Shown here piece after piece: positions 19,101 to 34,100 of a stretch of DNA of 64,000 bases. Origin of the DNA: 62-47 sp051954235. GTDB taxonomy: Bacteria; Pseudomonadota; Alphaproteobacteria; Rhizobiales; Xanthobacteraceae. The stretch spans positions 43,359 through 107,358 of the forward strand of contig JBQCHY010000044.1 of the NCBI GenBank assembly GCA_051954235.1, written 5' to 3'. The first letter of the stretch is position 1; the number at the start of each line of letters is the position of its first letter. Below the pieces are notes generated by a model, which worked only from the letters and a program-made list of their open reading frames with translations, was not told where the DNA came from and did no database searches. Both the position numbers and the translations under genes were made by a program.

Positions 19101-22100
19101 GCGACCGACGAATCCAAGATCACCGCCGCCGCCGGCGGCATCGCTGGCGCACTGGGCCTGTCATCGCAGTCGGTGTCGGGCGCGATTGCCTTTGGCGCCG
19201 CGTTCGCGATCAACCAGATCGGCGATGCGGGTAATGATGTCGTATTGGCCGAGATCAGTGGTTCGACGGTTTCCGCTGGTGGCGAGGTTTCTGTCGAGGC
19301 TGAATCGTCGGCTAGTATTTACGCGCTGACGCTGGGTGTTGCGGCAGGCGGCAGTATCTCGGGTAGCGGCACCGCTCTGGCGGGAAGCCTGGCCGGTTCG
19401 CTGTCGGTCAACAAGATCCGCGGCGATACCCAAGCCAAGATTCGCAATGGCTCGAAGGTCAGCGCCTCGGGCGCTGTTAGCGTCAAAGCCGAAGATACAT
19501 CATCGATCAAAGCCGATGCCGGCGGGTTCGCGCTGGCGCTTGCCGCCAGCGGCGACGGCCTTGCGATCGGCCTTGCCGTCGGGGCATCGGTTGCGGTCAA
19601 TGACATCGGTGCCGATGTGCTTGCCAGCGTTGATGGCAGCGATATCGAGCGTGCTGATGGCCTGAATGTTACGGCGTCGTCGGATGCTGCTATCGATGCG
19701 GTGACTTTGGTCGGCAGCGTCGCGGTTGCGGTTAGTGGATCCGCCGCCGGGGGCGTTGCGGGCGCCGCGGCAATTGCGGTCAATACGATCGCAAACTCGA
19801 CGCAGGCTCAGATCAACGCCTCGGACGTCGCGCTTGATGGTGGTGCGGTCACGGTTAGCGCCAGCGATGCTTCGGAAATCAACGCCGACTCCGGTGGAGC
19901 GGCGGTAGCCGTGGCGGTGGGCGGCGGCGAAGGTGGCCTGGGTATCTCACTGGGGGCCGGGGTATCGGTCAACACCATCAGCAACAACGTATCCGCATCC
20001 ATCGACAGTTCGACAGTGACGGCGAAGGCCGGTGTCAGCGTCGAGGCGACCTCCGAGGCAAGCGTTCGTGCTTTCACATTCGGCTTGGCTGGCGCTGTCG
20101 GAGGCAGCGGCGGTGTCGGCGGCGCGCTTGCCGGTGCCGGTTCGGGTTCGAGTGCGACCGTTGCAAACACCACGACGGCCCACATCCAGAGCAGCACCAT
20201 TCACGCTGGAGGCGATCTCACGGTCCAGGCCACCGACGGTGCCAAGATCGACACGATAGCCGGCGCTGTGGCGCTGGCGGTCGGCATAGGTGGCACAGGC
20301 GGTGCTTCGGTGGCTGCCGGCGTCTCGGTGGCCATCAACAATATCAGCAACACGACGGCTGCAACGGTCGAGAACAGCACCTTTGACGACACTGGCAACG
20401 TCACCATTGCCGCCAGTTCGGATGCGGTGATCAATTCCGTCACGGTGGCAGGCGCCGCCAGCGTTGGTGGCGGCGGCGAGCTCGGGATAGCCTTCGCCGG
20501 CGCGGGCGCGGTGTCAATCAACAATATTCACAACACGCTTGAGGCAAAGGCGGAGGATTCCAGTTTCACGCTGCACGCTGGGTCGGATTTCCATGTGACG
20601 GCCGACGATGACAGCCACATGAGGGCAGATGCCGCAGCCGTGTCGCTTGCGGTCGCGATCGGCGTGGACGGCGTGGGAGGTGCGCTCGCGGCCGGCGCAT
20701 CGGTTGCTGTCAGCGATATCGGAAATACGACGCGCGCGAAGCTCGACAACGTCACCGTCCATGCACCCGTCGCACGGACTCTTGGTGCATTCGAGGTGGC
20801 GGCTCATTCCGATGCGTCGATCGATTCGGTGTCGGTTAGTGCGGCCGGCGCGGTCGGCGGCGGCTTTTGGGGCGGCGTGGCGCTCAGCGGCGCCGGCGCG
20901 GCGTCCGTCAACACGATCGCCAATACAACCGAAGCCCTGGTTCAGAACAGCCGGATCGACGAGGCTAGTCAGGTCCTGGTCGAGGCGACCAATGACGCCG
21001 ATATTGAGGCCAACGCGGTTGGCGTCTCGTTGACTATCTCGGCGGCCGTCGGTGCATTGTCGTTCAGTTTTGGCCTGTCGCTGTCGGACAACGAAATCAA
21101 CAATGTCACGCTGGCCAAGGTCGAGAATTCGAGCCTCGCCAGCGCCGGCACCGCCACGGTGAACGCTGCTTCGAGCGGGCACATCGAAGCGGTTTCCGTT
21201 GGGGCGGCGGTTGCCATTTCAGGTGGCGGCCTCAGCATTGCAGCCTCGGTGGTGGCCAGCATTGCCAATAATGCGATCAGCAACAGCACCCAGGCGCTAG
21301 TGTTGGACAGCGCCGGACCGGGCCAGGGTCTACTGGCAGGCGGAGATATCATCGTTCATGCCAGCGATATCACGGCCATCAAGGCCGAGGATGTCGCTGC
21401 GAGCGTCGCGATCACGATATCGGTTATCGGCGGCACGATCGGCGTGTCGGCATCGCCGGCGACCAACACCATCAACAACCTGGTGCGCGCGAACGTCGAT
21501 CATTCACACGTTGCGTCCACCGGCGGGAAGGTCGATATCGAGGCGGATTCGTCCAATCGAATCGAGGCGCTGTCCGCCGCGATTGCGTTGTCCGGCGCGG
21601 CGTCTTCGTTCGGCGCGGCTTTCGCCGGCGCGGGTTCGAGCGCGACCAACAAGATCGGCCTCGACAGCGGGCATGTGACCGAAGCGTCGATCACCGGAGG
21701 CTCGACAGTTTCGGCCCATGACGCGCTGACCGTGCAGGCCGGCGATACTTCCGATATTACCGCGAATGTGGTTGCGGTGGCTGTTGCCGGTGGCGATGGA
21801 TCGATTGCCGCGGGTGTCTCGCTGACCGACAACGAAATCGGGGGCAAGGTTGCGGCATTCGTGACCGATTCTTCCGCCAGTGCGGGGCAGGGCGACCTAC
21901 AGGTGCTCGCCTCTGCGACGCAAAGCATTGACGTCCTGTCGATCGCGCTCTCGGCCGCGATCGGTCTCGGAGCTGCCGGATCGGGTGCACAGGCGAGCGC
22001 CACGCTGAGCAATTCCGTCGAGGCTTATGCGGATTCGGCCGTCTTGTCCGCAGCGGGCAAGGTTGCAATCGATGCGACCTCCGACCAGACAGCGACCGCC

Positions 22101-25100
22101 AAGACGGCCGGTGTCGGGGCCGGTGCCGTCGGCATTTCGGTGGCACTCCCGACTGTCGATATCGGCGGAGCCACACAGGCCTCGATCGGTGGCAACAGCA
22201 TTGTTACCACCGGCGGTGGTCTCGATGTTCATGCCAGTTCGACTGCTTCCGCCAATGCGAATGCCGTCAGCCTGGCGGTCGGCCTTGCCGGCGGAGCCGG
22301 TGTCGGTGCGGTATCGCATATTCATCGCGCGACCGGCGCGCATATCGGTGCCAGCTTTGACGACACAACTCCGGCCGCCAGCAGCATTACGGCGGGCGAC
22401 GTGTCGGTGCAGGCGATTTCCACCGCGACAGCGACCACCGATGCGAACGGTGGGGCCGGCGGCCTCGGGGTAATTTCGACCTTTGTGCCGAAAGCTTTGA
22501 TTGACGGCAGCACGCGCGCTTATGTCGGTCAGGCAGTGACGCTGACGGCAGCGTCACTCGACATCACCGCATACGCCACTGAGAACGCGACCAGCAATGC
22601 CATTGTTATCGGCATCGGCGGTTTCGCGATGGACGTCGCTGAGGCGGATGCAACTGTCGCAAGTGTTACCGAAGCATTTATCGGTGTTCAGCATGACGCG
22701 TCGGTTGCCGGCGCGAAAACGACGTTGAGCCTGACCGGTGCGGTCAGCATCAACGCGCATGAAGGCGCAACCGTTGGCTCCAGCATCGCGGGCGGCGGTG
22801 GAGGCGGCGTCACCGTCGATGCCTATGTGGCGAGCGCCACCGCCAACGCCACGGTGCGCGGTTATGTCAGTCAGAACGTTGCCTTGAGCGCCGATTCGCT
22901 CACGGTGGCGGCCACCGCCGACAGCAGCAAGGCTACCTCAGACGTCAAGATCTTCTCAGTCCACGTCGTCGGCGGCGGAGGTGCGAATTCAAACGCCACT
23001 GCTTCCGGCGCCACTGAAGCCTATGTCGGCGGTAGCGCCAACACCTTGTCGATAACCGGCAAACTGTCGGTGACGGCGCAGACCTCCGATGCGCTCGCGA
23101 CCGCAACCTCGACGCTGGGCTCGGGCGGCGGCATTGACGTCGCCGTCGCGTTGGCCAATGCCACCGACAGCAGCAGCACAAAGGCCTCGATCGCGTCTGG
23201 CACCACCATCACCCACGCTGGGCGCATCGAAGTTGTGTCCGATGCCAAGGACCGCGCCAACGCCAACGGGCACGTCGCCAGCGGTGGTGTTGTCGCCGGC
23301 CGTGGCATCGATGCCCGCGCCAAGGTTACGTCCAGCAGTCAGGCGTATATTGCCGACCATGTCACGATCGCCAGCGATGGCGATGTGACCATTCATGCGT
23401 TGGTGGAAACGGCGGAAGCCGACGCCAATGCTACGTCGGCCGGCGGTGGCGGCATCGATGTCGGCGTCGGCTTTGCCCGGATCGACGTCGAGCCGACGTT
23501 GAGCGCCTTTGTCGGCGCGGCCTCATCGATCTCTGCGGGCGGCAATGTCAGCATCACGGCGGAACTGCGCAAGGATCAGAGCGGCACCGTGCTGAATGAT
23601 GACTTCAATCAGCAGGCCGCGGTCGATACCAGCAAGGATACCATCGTCTTCCAGCAACATGGATTGCTGACCGGCGACGTCGTCAATTACGACAACCTCG
23701 GCAACGCCTCGATTGCGACTTCGGGCCAGGGCGGCGTAATTGCGATGAACCGCGACTACACCGTCATCCGGATCGATGACAACACGCTGCAATTGGGCGA
23801 TGCCTTCAACGGTACCGCCGTCGACGCCGGCAGTCCCTTCGGGCCGGGCGTCGGTCAGTCCGGCATCGATGCCGCGCGCGATCTGATCGTGTTTACCGGG
23901 CCACACAACTTCCAGACGGGCGACGCAGTTCGCTACGACAACGGTGGTTTCACTAACGTCAGCACCAGTCTCAACGAGAACAGCGACGGCAGCGGAATCT
24001 TCTACGTCCGCAAGATCGACGACCGCACCATCAAGCTCACGACGAGTCTGGCTGCGGCCCTGGCGCCGTTGACGGGATTTAACGTCACCAGCAATGGCCT
24101 GATTACCGGTGGCAACACGCTCAACATTGCCAACCATGGTTTCAATGAGGGCGATCTCGTTACCTATCGCGCACCGGCTACGCTTCAGTTCAACAGCCAG
24201 GCGGTCGATGTCGTTGTCACCACGGACGACAAGGGCAATCCGGTAGCCACCGATACCAACAACGACATCATCTACCTTGGTAAAGACAGCAACGGCGTGG
24301 GTGGTGCGGCGAATCTGCACACCGGCGACAGGGTGCAGTACGTCACCGACGGCACGGCGATCGGTGGGCTCACCAATGGTACGTGGTACTACGTCATCAA
24401 GCTCGACGATTTTCGCATTCAGCTCGCGGCCACGTACGACGCCACCAACGGCAAAGGCGTCGACGGCTCTAGCGATAACACCGACGTCACGCCGCTTCCG
24501 CTCACTCCCGACAAGAGCACGACGGCGCCTGCTGGCCAAACGCCCGGCGTGCAGGTTCACCATGCGCTGATTCCGCAGACCCTCGGCGGCCTGCAAAGCG
24601 GCATGACGTATACCGTGCATAAGATCGACGCGGATAGTTTCCAGCTGCGCGATAGTGGCGGCAACACGATATCGCTGTCGGTCGGTGAGGCCACCGGCAC
24701 GCACTTCATCGGCAGGGAAGGCATCGATCTGGTCGCCACTGGTGGCGATCACTTGAATCAGACGCTCCGCATCGATCTGACCGGCACTCCGCAGAATGTC
24801 GAGAATGCGCTGACGGGACCGAACGGCGTGTCGCTGCGGACAATCAGTCCACCCACCGGTGACGGCGTTTCGTCAGCGTCGTCCAAGGGCGGCAGCGGTG
24901 GTGGCATCGAAGTTTCAGTGCCGACGGCTGAAGCGACTATGCGGCCCACGGTGCAAGCTTATGTCGATGCGCGTCTCATCGACGCCAAGGGCAACGTGTC
25001 GATCCTGTCGATCGCGGCTGGGTCCGTTTCCAGCTATGCGAGCAGCGCCTCTGGCGGTTTCGTCGATGTTGGCGATGCCAACGCAAGTATCGACTATACG

Positions 25101-28100
25101 AATGCCAATAATGCCTATGTCGGGCATGCTGCGAATGGCGTGACGATTGGTAACATTTCCGGCGAAACGGCATCTCCGCAAGTCATCGCAGATGGAACGA
25201 CGATTCTCGCCGGTGGCGACCTCTCCGTCGCTTCGCACAGCGAGATCGTGACGGATGTGCATGCTTCGGCAGTCGGAGGCGGATTCATCGGCGTGTCCAA
25301 CGCCGATGCCGATACCGACATCAAGAGCCGTACCAATGTGCTGATTGGCCAGAACGCCATCATTACGGCGCGCACGGTCGCACTCGATGCCGTCGTTACC
25401 AATCTCGCGCCGCACGCTGCCGCCGAAGCGACCGCGGGTGGGTTCGCTGGCGGAGCCACCGCGACGGCCGAGAACAACATCAACTCGGTGACCAACGTTC
25501 TGCTTGAGGGCACGGACAACACGCACTCCATCATCACCGGTGCGCAGGGCGTGGATTTGATTGCCACGCATGCGTTGGTGAATGCCACGCGCTCCACCTC
25601 GGCCCACTTCTACGGTCTGTTCGGCGGCAGCAGCGAGCATGGGGACAATGACGGCTCGCTGGCCAACAAAGTGGTCGGCAATTCGGGCGTTGTCGTCGTG
25701 GCCGCGCCACGGCCGGTCTATGGAGAAACCTCAAACCCGCCGGTCGGCGTCAGCCCGGTTCCGCCCGCCACGCCGCTCCAGACGCGTGTCGGATTCTCGC
25801 ACTTGGCGCTGTTGGCGGATGCCAACAACGGAAACATCAACACAAGCGGCGGAGACAAGCTGAATCGCAACGCCCGCGATATCGTGTGGAACTCTGACGT
25901 CAACATCAGCGCCGGCCCCGCGCCGGAGTTGGTGGTAGACGCCGATGGTCATGTCCTCCGCGCCACCAATGTCACCGTCAACGGCATCGACAATCCGGGT
26001 GCCGGCACGGACCTGAATCCGTATGGAAAGATTGTCGTGGGTGACATCACGCCCAGTGACAGCCAGGGTGAGGTCGTATTCCAGGCGGCAAACTCGATCA
26101 GCGGCGGACATGCTGCCGGTTCGCATTATTGGGGGACGTTCCAGTTCCTCGATGGTTTCCAGACCGTCCGTATCACCAACGAGTCGGGTCTCGAGCTTGA
26201 TATCAACACCATCGATCTGATTGACGCGACCGGCAGCCTGCGCGTCTATCTCGATCGTAATGGCGGCGACGTGTCGGCGAATTTCGCGCTCATCCGCACG
26301 CTCGCGGCCGCGCTGGTGGATATCCGCAATCTGTCGAATGCCGATATCGTGTTGATGGACGGCAAGCGCATCGAGAATCCGATCGGCGAGACCCGCATTC
26401 TGAACACCGGCGGCGACATCCTCACCGGTCCGAATGGCACGTTCGTGGTGCGGACGAATACGCTGGGCAATCCGTCGCAGCCGACCGTCGATGCGGACTT
26501 TGAAGGCCAGGCCAAGGGGCAATTCAACGGTCAGGTGCAGCTTGCCTCCAACGGCGCGGCTCCCGACACGATCACCCGGACCGACGGGCAGAGTTGGGCG
26601 AGCGCTGGCTTCGCGGTCGGCGACCTCATCAAGGTGGAGACCGCGAGTCAGATCAACGTATACGAGATTGCGGCGATCTCCGGCAGCTTCGGCAACGTCA
26701 TCACGCTGAATGCGCTGGGCGCGGTGACCGACACGACCACAAGTGCGAAAATCACGCGGTTCCACGGCATCGAAGCGACGGCTGGCTCCGTCGGCACGGC
26801 AAGCCTGCCGGTGAAGGTCGAACTGGTGTTGAGCGACGCCGGACAAGAGCATTTGTTCGCGAAGGCAGGGCAGGACCTCTATCTCGATCTTGCGGCACAC
26901 CTCCGTGGCGTTGTCGCGCCGAACACGGTGTTCCAGGTATTGGTGGATACCGTGACTGCCGGTGGCGACGCCGTCATTCGCCTCGAGGCAAGCGACCAAG
27001 CCACCGGACAAAAGGCATCCGCCGGCGTGCGCGTAACGGTTCCTTCGCACGTCGATCAGAACTTCATCAACTTCTTCCGCCCGGATACGTCAGGCAAAGC
27101 GTATTATCCGCAAGGCGCGTTTGCTACTGGCGGCGCGAGCACCATCGACAGCACCTACCAGTTCAATCTGGCAGAGGCGGGCGGGCGCGTGCGTATCCTT
27201 GCGGCCAATCCGGATCCGGCGGCAACGACGCTGAACGTTCAGGGCACCACCAATATCCTGGCCGACGGGAAATGGGTTGATGTCGATACCAACGGCTTCG
27301 TCTCGTTGACCGAGATCGTGGCCGTCGACTCGCGCGACCCGAACGATATGCGCGTGGGCCTCATCCAATCGCGCGGCGCTGATGTCACGCTGACCGCGCC
27401 GCATAGCATCGTCGATGCCGATCCGTCGGACCTCCTTGCTGTGACCGATCCGGCCGATGTGGTTGGACTGAACATTATCCTACGAGCGATCGGGGGCACC
27501 ATCGGCACGGCAGGAAACTTCCTCGAGACAAACCTGCTCGATGGCCCAATCGTCGACAAGACTACGGGCCAGCCAAAGCCGCTCGGCACGCTGACCGCCG
27601 AAGCACTCGGCAGCATCTATATCGAGGAGACGGACGGCAACCTGCGGGTCAATACGGTGCTGTCGCACACTGCCGATGTCACGCTCGCCACGCGCGCGGG
27701 CTCGATCGTCGACGCGAACACCCAGCAGATCGCGGATCGCGACGGGCGTATGGTTGACAGGCCCAACGTCGTGGCTGTGAACATCGATCTGCGCGCCGAC
27801 GGCGGCAGCATCGGCATGCGGGCCGACGATCTCGACATCGACTCCGGTTCGCGGGACGGCCAGCATGTGTTCGGGCGGCTCTATGCCGAAGCGGACCAGA
27901 GTATTTTCATCACCGAGTCGAACTACGAACTGAATGTCCTCGGCGCCAAGGCCGCTAGCGGCCACGTGCGGCTGACTGCCCCCGACACCAGCCTGACGCC
28001 GGTCTTCGCAAACGGCGATCCGTCGCAGAGCACCGTTGCGGGCCATGCCGAGGATCTCATACTGCTGGATGTCGCTACGGCCGCCGCGCATATCCGCGAA

Positions 28101-31100
28101 GGTGAGACGCTCTCGGTCTCCAGCGCGCAGATCGCTGCGGCGCTGACGGTGGTTCTGTGGGCGGGCGACAACGTCGTGACCGCCGCCAACAGCAGCATCG
28201 CGGCGGGCCGTTCCATCACCATCCGCGGTGACGAGCGGCGCAATGGCGACGATCCCGACGGCAGTGACGCCGATGCAGGATTCGGCACCCATATGCTGTT
28301 GCGCGGCACGATCGGCGTACTCGGTGCGCCGGCCGATGTGACGCAGCCGAACGGGGATGCCGCCGGCTTCACGAAGGTCTTCGGCAACAACGACGCAGAC
28401 TTCATTACGTTCGATCGCACGCGCTTGGATGCCAACACGCGGGTTTACGGCAGCGCCTTCGTCACGGTCGGCGCGCTGCAAGATGTCAGCATGCACGATG
28501 GCGAGGATCACTTCCTCGTCGATCATTTGCAGTCGATGCACATCGACCGTAATGGCATTGGCGATACGCTGGTGCTCGATGGTCAATCCGACACCGATTA
28601 CTACGAGGTGCGGACCGCCGGCAGCCAGGCGGTCGCGCCGCAGAACTATGTCGTCGATGTCCTCGACACCGGCGCGCGCGAGAACGGAGCCGACGAACTG
28701 AAAATCGTCGGTTTCGACAGCAGCCTCAACGGCGCCGGGCAGCCGACCGACGATATCTTCCTGCTGCGCGGGATGTCGGCGATCCCTCACGAAACGTCGA
28801 CATCACCGGCTTTTGTCGCGCTGCTCCACGGCACGTTGGACCAGGCGATGGCCGGCAACGGCCCGTCGCAGGTCGAGCGCATCAATTACGATAGTCAGAT
28901 CAACGGCCGCCTGATCGTGGAAGGCCTCGGCGGCAACGACTACTTCGCGGTTGACGACAACAGCGCCATCACCACGCTCGATGGCGGCGCTGGCGACGAT
29001 AATTTCCAGATCGGCCAGATCTTCGGCAGCCAGCGAAACCTCGACGCCAACCTGGCATCCACCGATATCTTCGGAACCATCGCGACGACGCGCGGATACC
29101 TGAGCCGCGGGACCAGCGCGCCGCTGGTCGCCGCGGGTGGTAGCGGCAACGATGTATTTCAGGTTTACAGCAACCAGGCGGCGTTGCGGCTGGAAGGCGA
29201 CGACGGCGACGATCTCTTCATCGTGCGCGCGTTTGCTCTGGCAGAGACAAATCCCGACGGCACGATCATGACCGACTCCAATGGGGTCGCGGTGCGCAAG
29301 ACCTCGGGCGGCAGTTCGTCGTCCGCGGTCAGCACGCTGGTCGGCGGCGCCGGCAACGACTTTATCGAATACAGCATGAATGCGCCGGTCTCGATCGACG
29401 GCGGTGCCGGTTTCGACAAGGTACTCGTGCTGGGCACGGAGTTCGGCGACAACTTCGTCATTACCGATCAGGGCGTCTTCGGTGCAGGCGTCAACGTCAC
29501 CTTCAGCAACATCGAGGTGTTGGAAGTTGACGGGTTGGAAGGCGATGATCATTTCACCGTGCAGAGCACGCCATATGGTGTGGCGACACGCGTGGTCGGC
29601 GGCTTGGGCAACGATACCTTCAATATCGGAAGTGATGTCACCGACGTTATCGCGACGCAGGAACTCGAAGGCCAAAGCGCCGTCATCAATCATCGGGCGA
29701 GCGCCGTCGCGGATCCGGGATACGATGGGCTTCTCGTTCCAGGTATCAATCTGAACGTTGCAGGTCTGGACGGCGGCAGCGCCGGCGGACTGAGCGGAAA
29801 TGTCGTCATCACGGAATCCGGCGGATTCAGCCTGGTTCGGGAAACGAGCACGGGCAAGTGGGGCACGACCGATAGCTACAACGTGCATCTCGCGGTCGCA
29901 CCTGCGGCCGGCACGCGCGTCTATGTCACGGTGAGCGCGGCGCGTTCGCCGCAGGAGGAACAAGACGACGCCGGGCGCGGCGACTCCGTCCTGGTTTCCA
30001 CCGATCCGACGAGCTTCGTGCGGACGCTGCAGCAGGACGGCCAGACCACGACTGTCCGGAATCGCAGCGTGGTGCTGGTATTTGACTCGACCAACTGGAA
30101 CATCGATCAGACGGTCTACGTAGCTGCCGCCAATGATGAGCAGGCCGAAGGCCGGCGTGTCGTTGCCGTCAGTCAGAGCGTGCAGGCGGCCGTCGTCGAT
30201 TCGACCGCGGCCAGTGCCGCGGCCCAGGCCGCGACGCTGCAGGCCTACGACGGCATCCCCGTGCGCAATGTGCTGGTGACGGTGATCGACAACGATACCG
30301 CCGGCATCTTGCTGACGCAGGTGAGCCAGAACGCCTTCGATACCGCGACAACCGTATTGGAGGGCGATGCCATAACCGGCATGGTCGACCAGTATACGGT
30401 GGAATTGACCAAGGCGCCGACCGGCAATGTGACGGTGCATCTCAACTACGATGCGACCCAGCTCAGGCTGTCGCAAACTGACGTCGTTTTCACGCCGGAC
30501 AATTGGAACAAGCCGGTCACGATCACGGTCTCGGCGGTCGACGACACGTTACGCGAGGATGCGAAGCTCTCGCTGATTACGCACAGTATTTCAGCCAGCA
30601 CCGACGCGTCTTACTTCGCCGACGGACAAGGCCAGGTTCAGGAAACGCTGGCGGTGAAGGTCTACGACAACGATGCGCCGGGCGTGATCGTGCAGCAGAG
30701 CGACGGCAATACGCTCGTCAGCAACGGCTTCACGGATACCTACTCGGTGCGGTTGACGAGTGCGCCCGTCGGTACTGTGACGATCTCGCCGATCAGCGAT
30801 GGGCTGACGGCCGAGACGGGACTGCTCACCTTCGACAGCAGCAACTGGTGGATACCGCAGATCGTCACCGTCACGGCTGTGTCGAATCCGTCGAGCAGCG
30901 CGTTGCACCCCGGCACCAAGCAGTTTGCGGTGCAGCCGCATCTGCTTTCCGAGATCAAGGGTCCGCTGCAGATCGAGGGCGGCGTCGGCGCGGCGGTGCA
31001 TCCGCTGATCGAAGCCGTTCTCCTGCCGGGCGAAACCAATTCGCGGGTATTCCCGATCGCGGTGCAACCGCCGGAGAACCAGTCGATCGACGTCCTCAAC

Positions 31101-34100
31101 GTATTCGACGATTCCAGCCAGGAAGATAAGCAGGGTGTGCTGACAGGGACGCAGCTCACCGGCTACGACATGTCGAGCGGCTTGCATTTCGACCACACGG
31201 CCTTTGGTGAGAATGCCGATTTCGTGGGTGGCATCACCTATGGCACGTTGGGCCAGAATGGTGCGCCCGATAGCTCGAATATCGAGGTGTTCAACCTTCT
31301 GATGGGGTCGGGCAACGACTCGCTGACCATCAAGAGCACGCTCAACACCAATGCGCTGCATGGTGGGCTGACGACGGTTCACGGTGGTGGCAACATGGCC
31401 GTGCAAGCCGCAGTTGCCGGTGCCTATACCGGTACGATCGATGGCGACAGAATTGTCGTGCTCGGCGGCGGCGGTCCAACGTCGCCGCTGGTGGTCTATG
31501 GCGATACCTCGCAAGATGCATCCTGGTACGCCGGCCGGCCCTATGACGCCGACGTGACCGATACCTTCGTACTGGGACCGAACCCAGCGCAGCCGAACGT
31601 CTATTTCCGGATGCCGCGCGCCAATCCGTTCGATTACGCCGGCAATGACGTTATCGATGCCAGCGCCGACACGCCCGCGACTGGATCGCTTGGCGGCGAC
31701 GCGCTGGGAATCGTGATTTACGGCGGTGCCGGCAATGACACGATCTACGGCACGCAGCTTGGCGACGTGCTGGCCGGCGGTTCGGGCAACGATACGATTT
31801 ACGGTCAGGGCGGAGACGACCAGATCTATGGCGACTCCGGTGTCAACGTCGACATTATCAGCCGCGTGCTGTCGATTCCGACCACCGATGCGCCGCGCCC
31901 GACAAACGACAATCCCAAGTCCAACCGCGACGGCCTGCTGGCCGGCAGGGATACGATTTTCGGCGACGCCGGCAACGACATCATCTTCGGCGATCATGGC
32001 ATCGTCACCCAGATGCTGCCGCAGCCACAGAAGATCCTCAATGTGCGCACCGTCGCCGATCTGCGCACCGACCAGCCCGCCAATGGCGCCGATGACGTGA
32101 TCCACGGCAACGATGGTCGCGATCGTATCTTCGGCGGCAATGGCTCCGACACGATCTCGGGCGACAGCGGCTCAGACGTCATCTTCGGCGATCAGGGCCA
32201 CATGAGTTACGTGGCGGCGGATTATTTCGGTACACCCGACACCGACCTGACGACGCTCGACCTGATCGAGAGCGTCGATACCCAGGCAGCCTATGGCGCG
32301 GGCGACATCATCACCGACGACGCCAGTGACGACATCATCATCGGTGGTCAGGGCAATGACGTCATCGATGCTGGCGGCGGCCAGAATATCGTGTTTGGCG
32401 ACCATGGCCGGTTGCTGGGAGTCGATACTGGCGCCAATACGCCGGTGATCGACGCCAATGTCCCGACGATTACGCAGGCTGACGACGACTACCAGATGCA
32501 GGTGCTGGGCCTCCTCACGTCGATCGACGTCGGCGATGTCAATGGCACGCTCAACAGCGCCGGGAACGGTAACGACATCATCACCACCGGCAGCGGCCGC
32601 GACATGATTTTCGGCGGCGGTGGTGACGACACCATCAACACGTTTGCCAGCGGTGGCGGCACGGCTGCCGCCGACGGCAACAACATCGTCTTCGGCGATC
32701 ACGGTCTGGTGGATTATCTCGCGGAAGAGATCGCCCAGAACGATCCGGTTCACAATCCGATACGCGCGAACGATATCGATCGAATCTGGTCGATCGCGAC
32801 CGCATTCGGCGGCAATGACAACATCATCGCTGGAAACCGCAATGATATTATCATCGGTGGGTTCGGCGACGATGTCATCAATTCCGGCGGCGGTTACAAC
32901 GTTGCACTGGGTGACAGCGGCAAGCTGACTTCGGCCGAATTCGATGCGACCGATCGTTCGCAGATCGTGTTCGCGGTGCATGACTTCACCCTTTGTCGGA
33001 TCGAAACCAGCAGCGACACCGACTTCTCCGATGGTGGTGCGGACACCATCATTGGGAGCGACCTCAACGATGTGATCTTCGGCGGCGCGGGCAACGACAC
33101 CATCTATGCGGGAGCCGGGCAGGACTTGGTGTTCGGCGATCAGGGCATGGTCGAATGCGAGAACGGCACGCCGTTTGTTCCCGCGATCAGTCTGCGCCCT
33201 GTCTGCGTCGATATCGGTGGTTTCCTTGAATTCGCCGCGACGCAAACGACGATCGCCGCTGCTGGTGGCGACGACCTGATCTTCGGCCAGGATGGTGACG
33301 ATCTCATCATGGGCGAGCAGGGTCGTGATACGCTTTACGGCGGTGCCGGCGACGATATCCTGATCGGCGGCAGCAATGTTGCCGGTTCGCTCGACAGCGA
33401 TGACCGAATCGACGGGGGTGGGGGCAACGACGCGATCGCCGGTGATAATGCCGACATCTGCTATCGGCCGGATTATCTCGACCCTCGTTTCCGTGTGTTG
33501 AGCGGTACGCAGATTTATTACGTGCCCGGCGTGGCGAATTCGCCCAATGCGGCGACGTTGACGCCCGACCAACTCTCGGTCGTTGACAGCTTGGCGACAT
33601 CGGTGGCGCAAAGCGATCCGAGCCATCAGACGCAGTATCATATCGTTCTGCTCGATCACGTCGCCAACGATGGTTTGGTCGCCTCGGACACGCTGGCGAC
33701 GACGCCAGCCGATCTGTACGGCAACGACTACATTGCCGGCGGTGCGGGCAACGACGAGATCTTTGGCGAACTCGGCAACGATGTGATCCAGGGCGATGGC
33801 ACCATCGGCGTGACCGCAGGCCCGAACTTCGCGCGCAATCTCGCGGCGGCCCAACTCAGCCTGACACGAGCCGATGGCACGACGGTTACGATCACCGACT
33901 TTACCGCCTTCGGCGCCAATCGCGGCGCGGTTTCTAGCGATCTGGCCAATTTCGACTTTTCGGCCAATCCGCAGCTCGATCTGGTGGTCAACGCCAGCTT
34001 TGAGGGCAAGGGCGACGGCGACGACTATATCGAAGGCAATGGCGGCAACGATGTCATCTTCGGCAATCTGGGCCAGGACGACATTATCGGCGGCAGCTCC

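Noticed and set aside
18620..22030. Regular repeats about 190 bases long considered as a CRISPR or satellite array
   Set aside because: Repeats are diverged at DNA level, conserved at protein level and stay in one open frame, so they are coding repeats.
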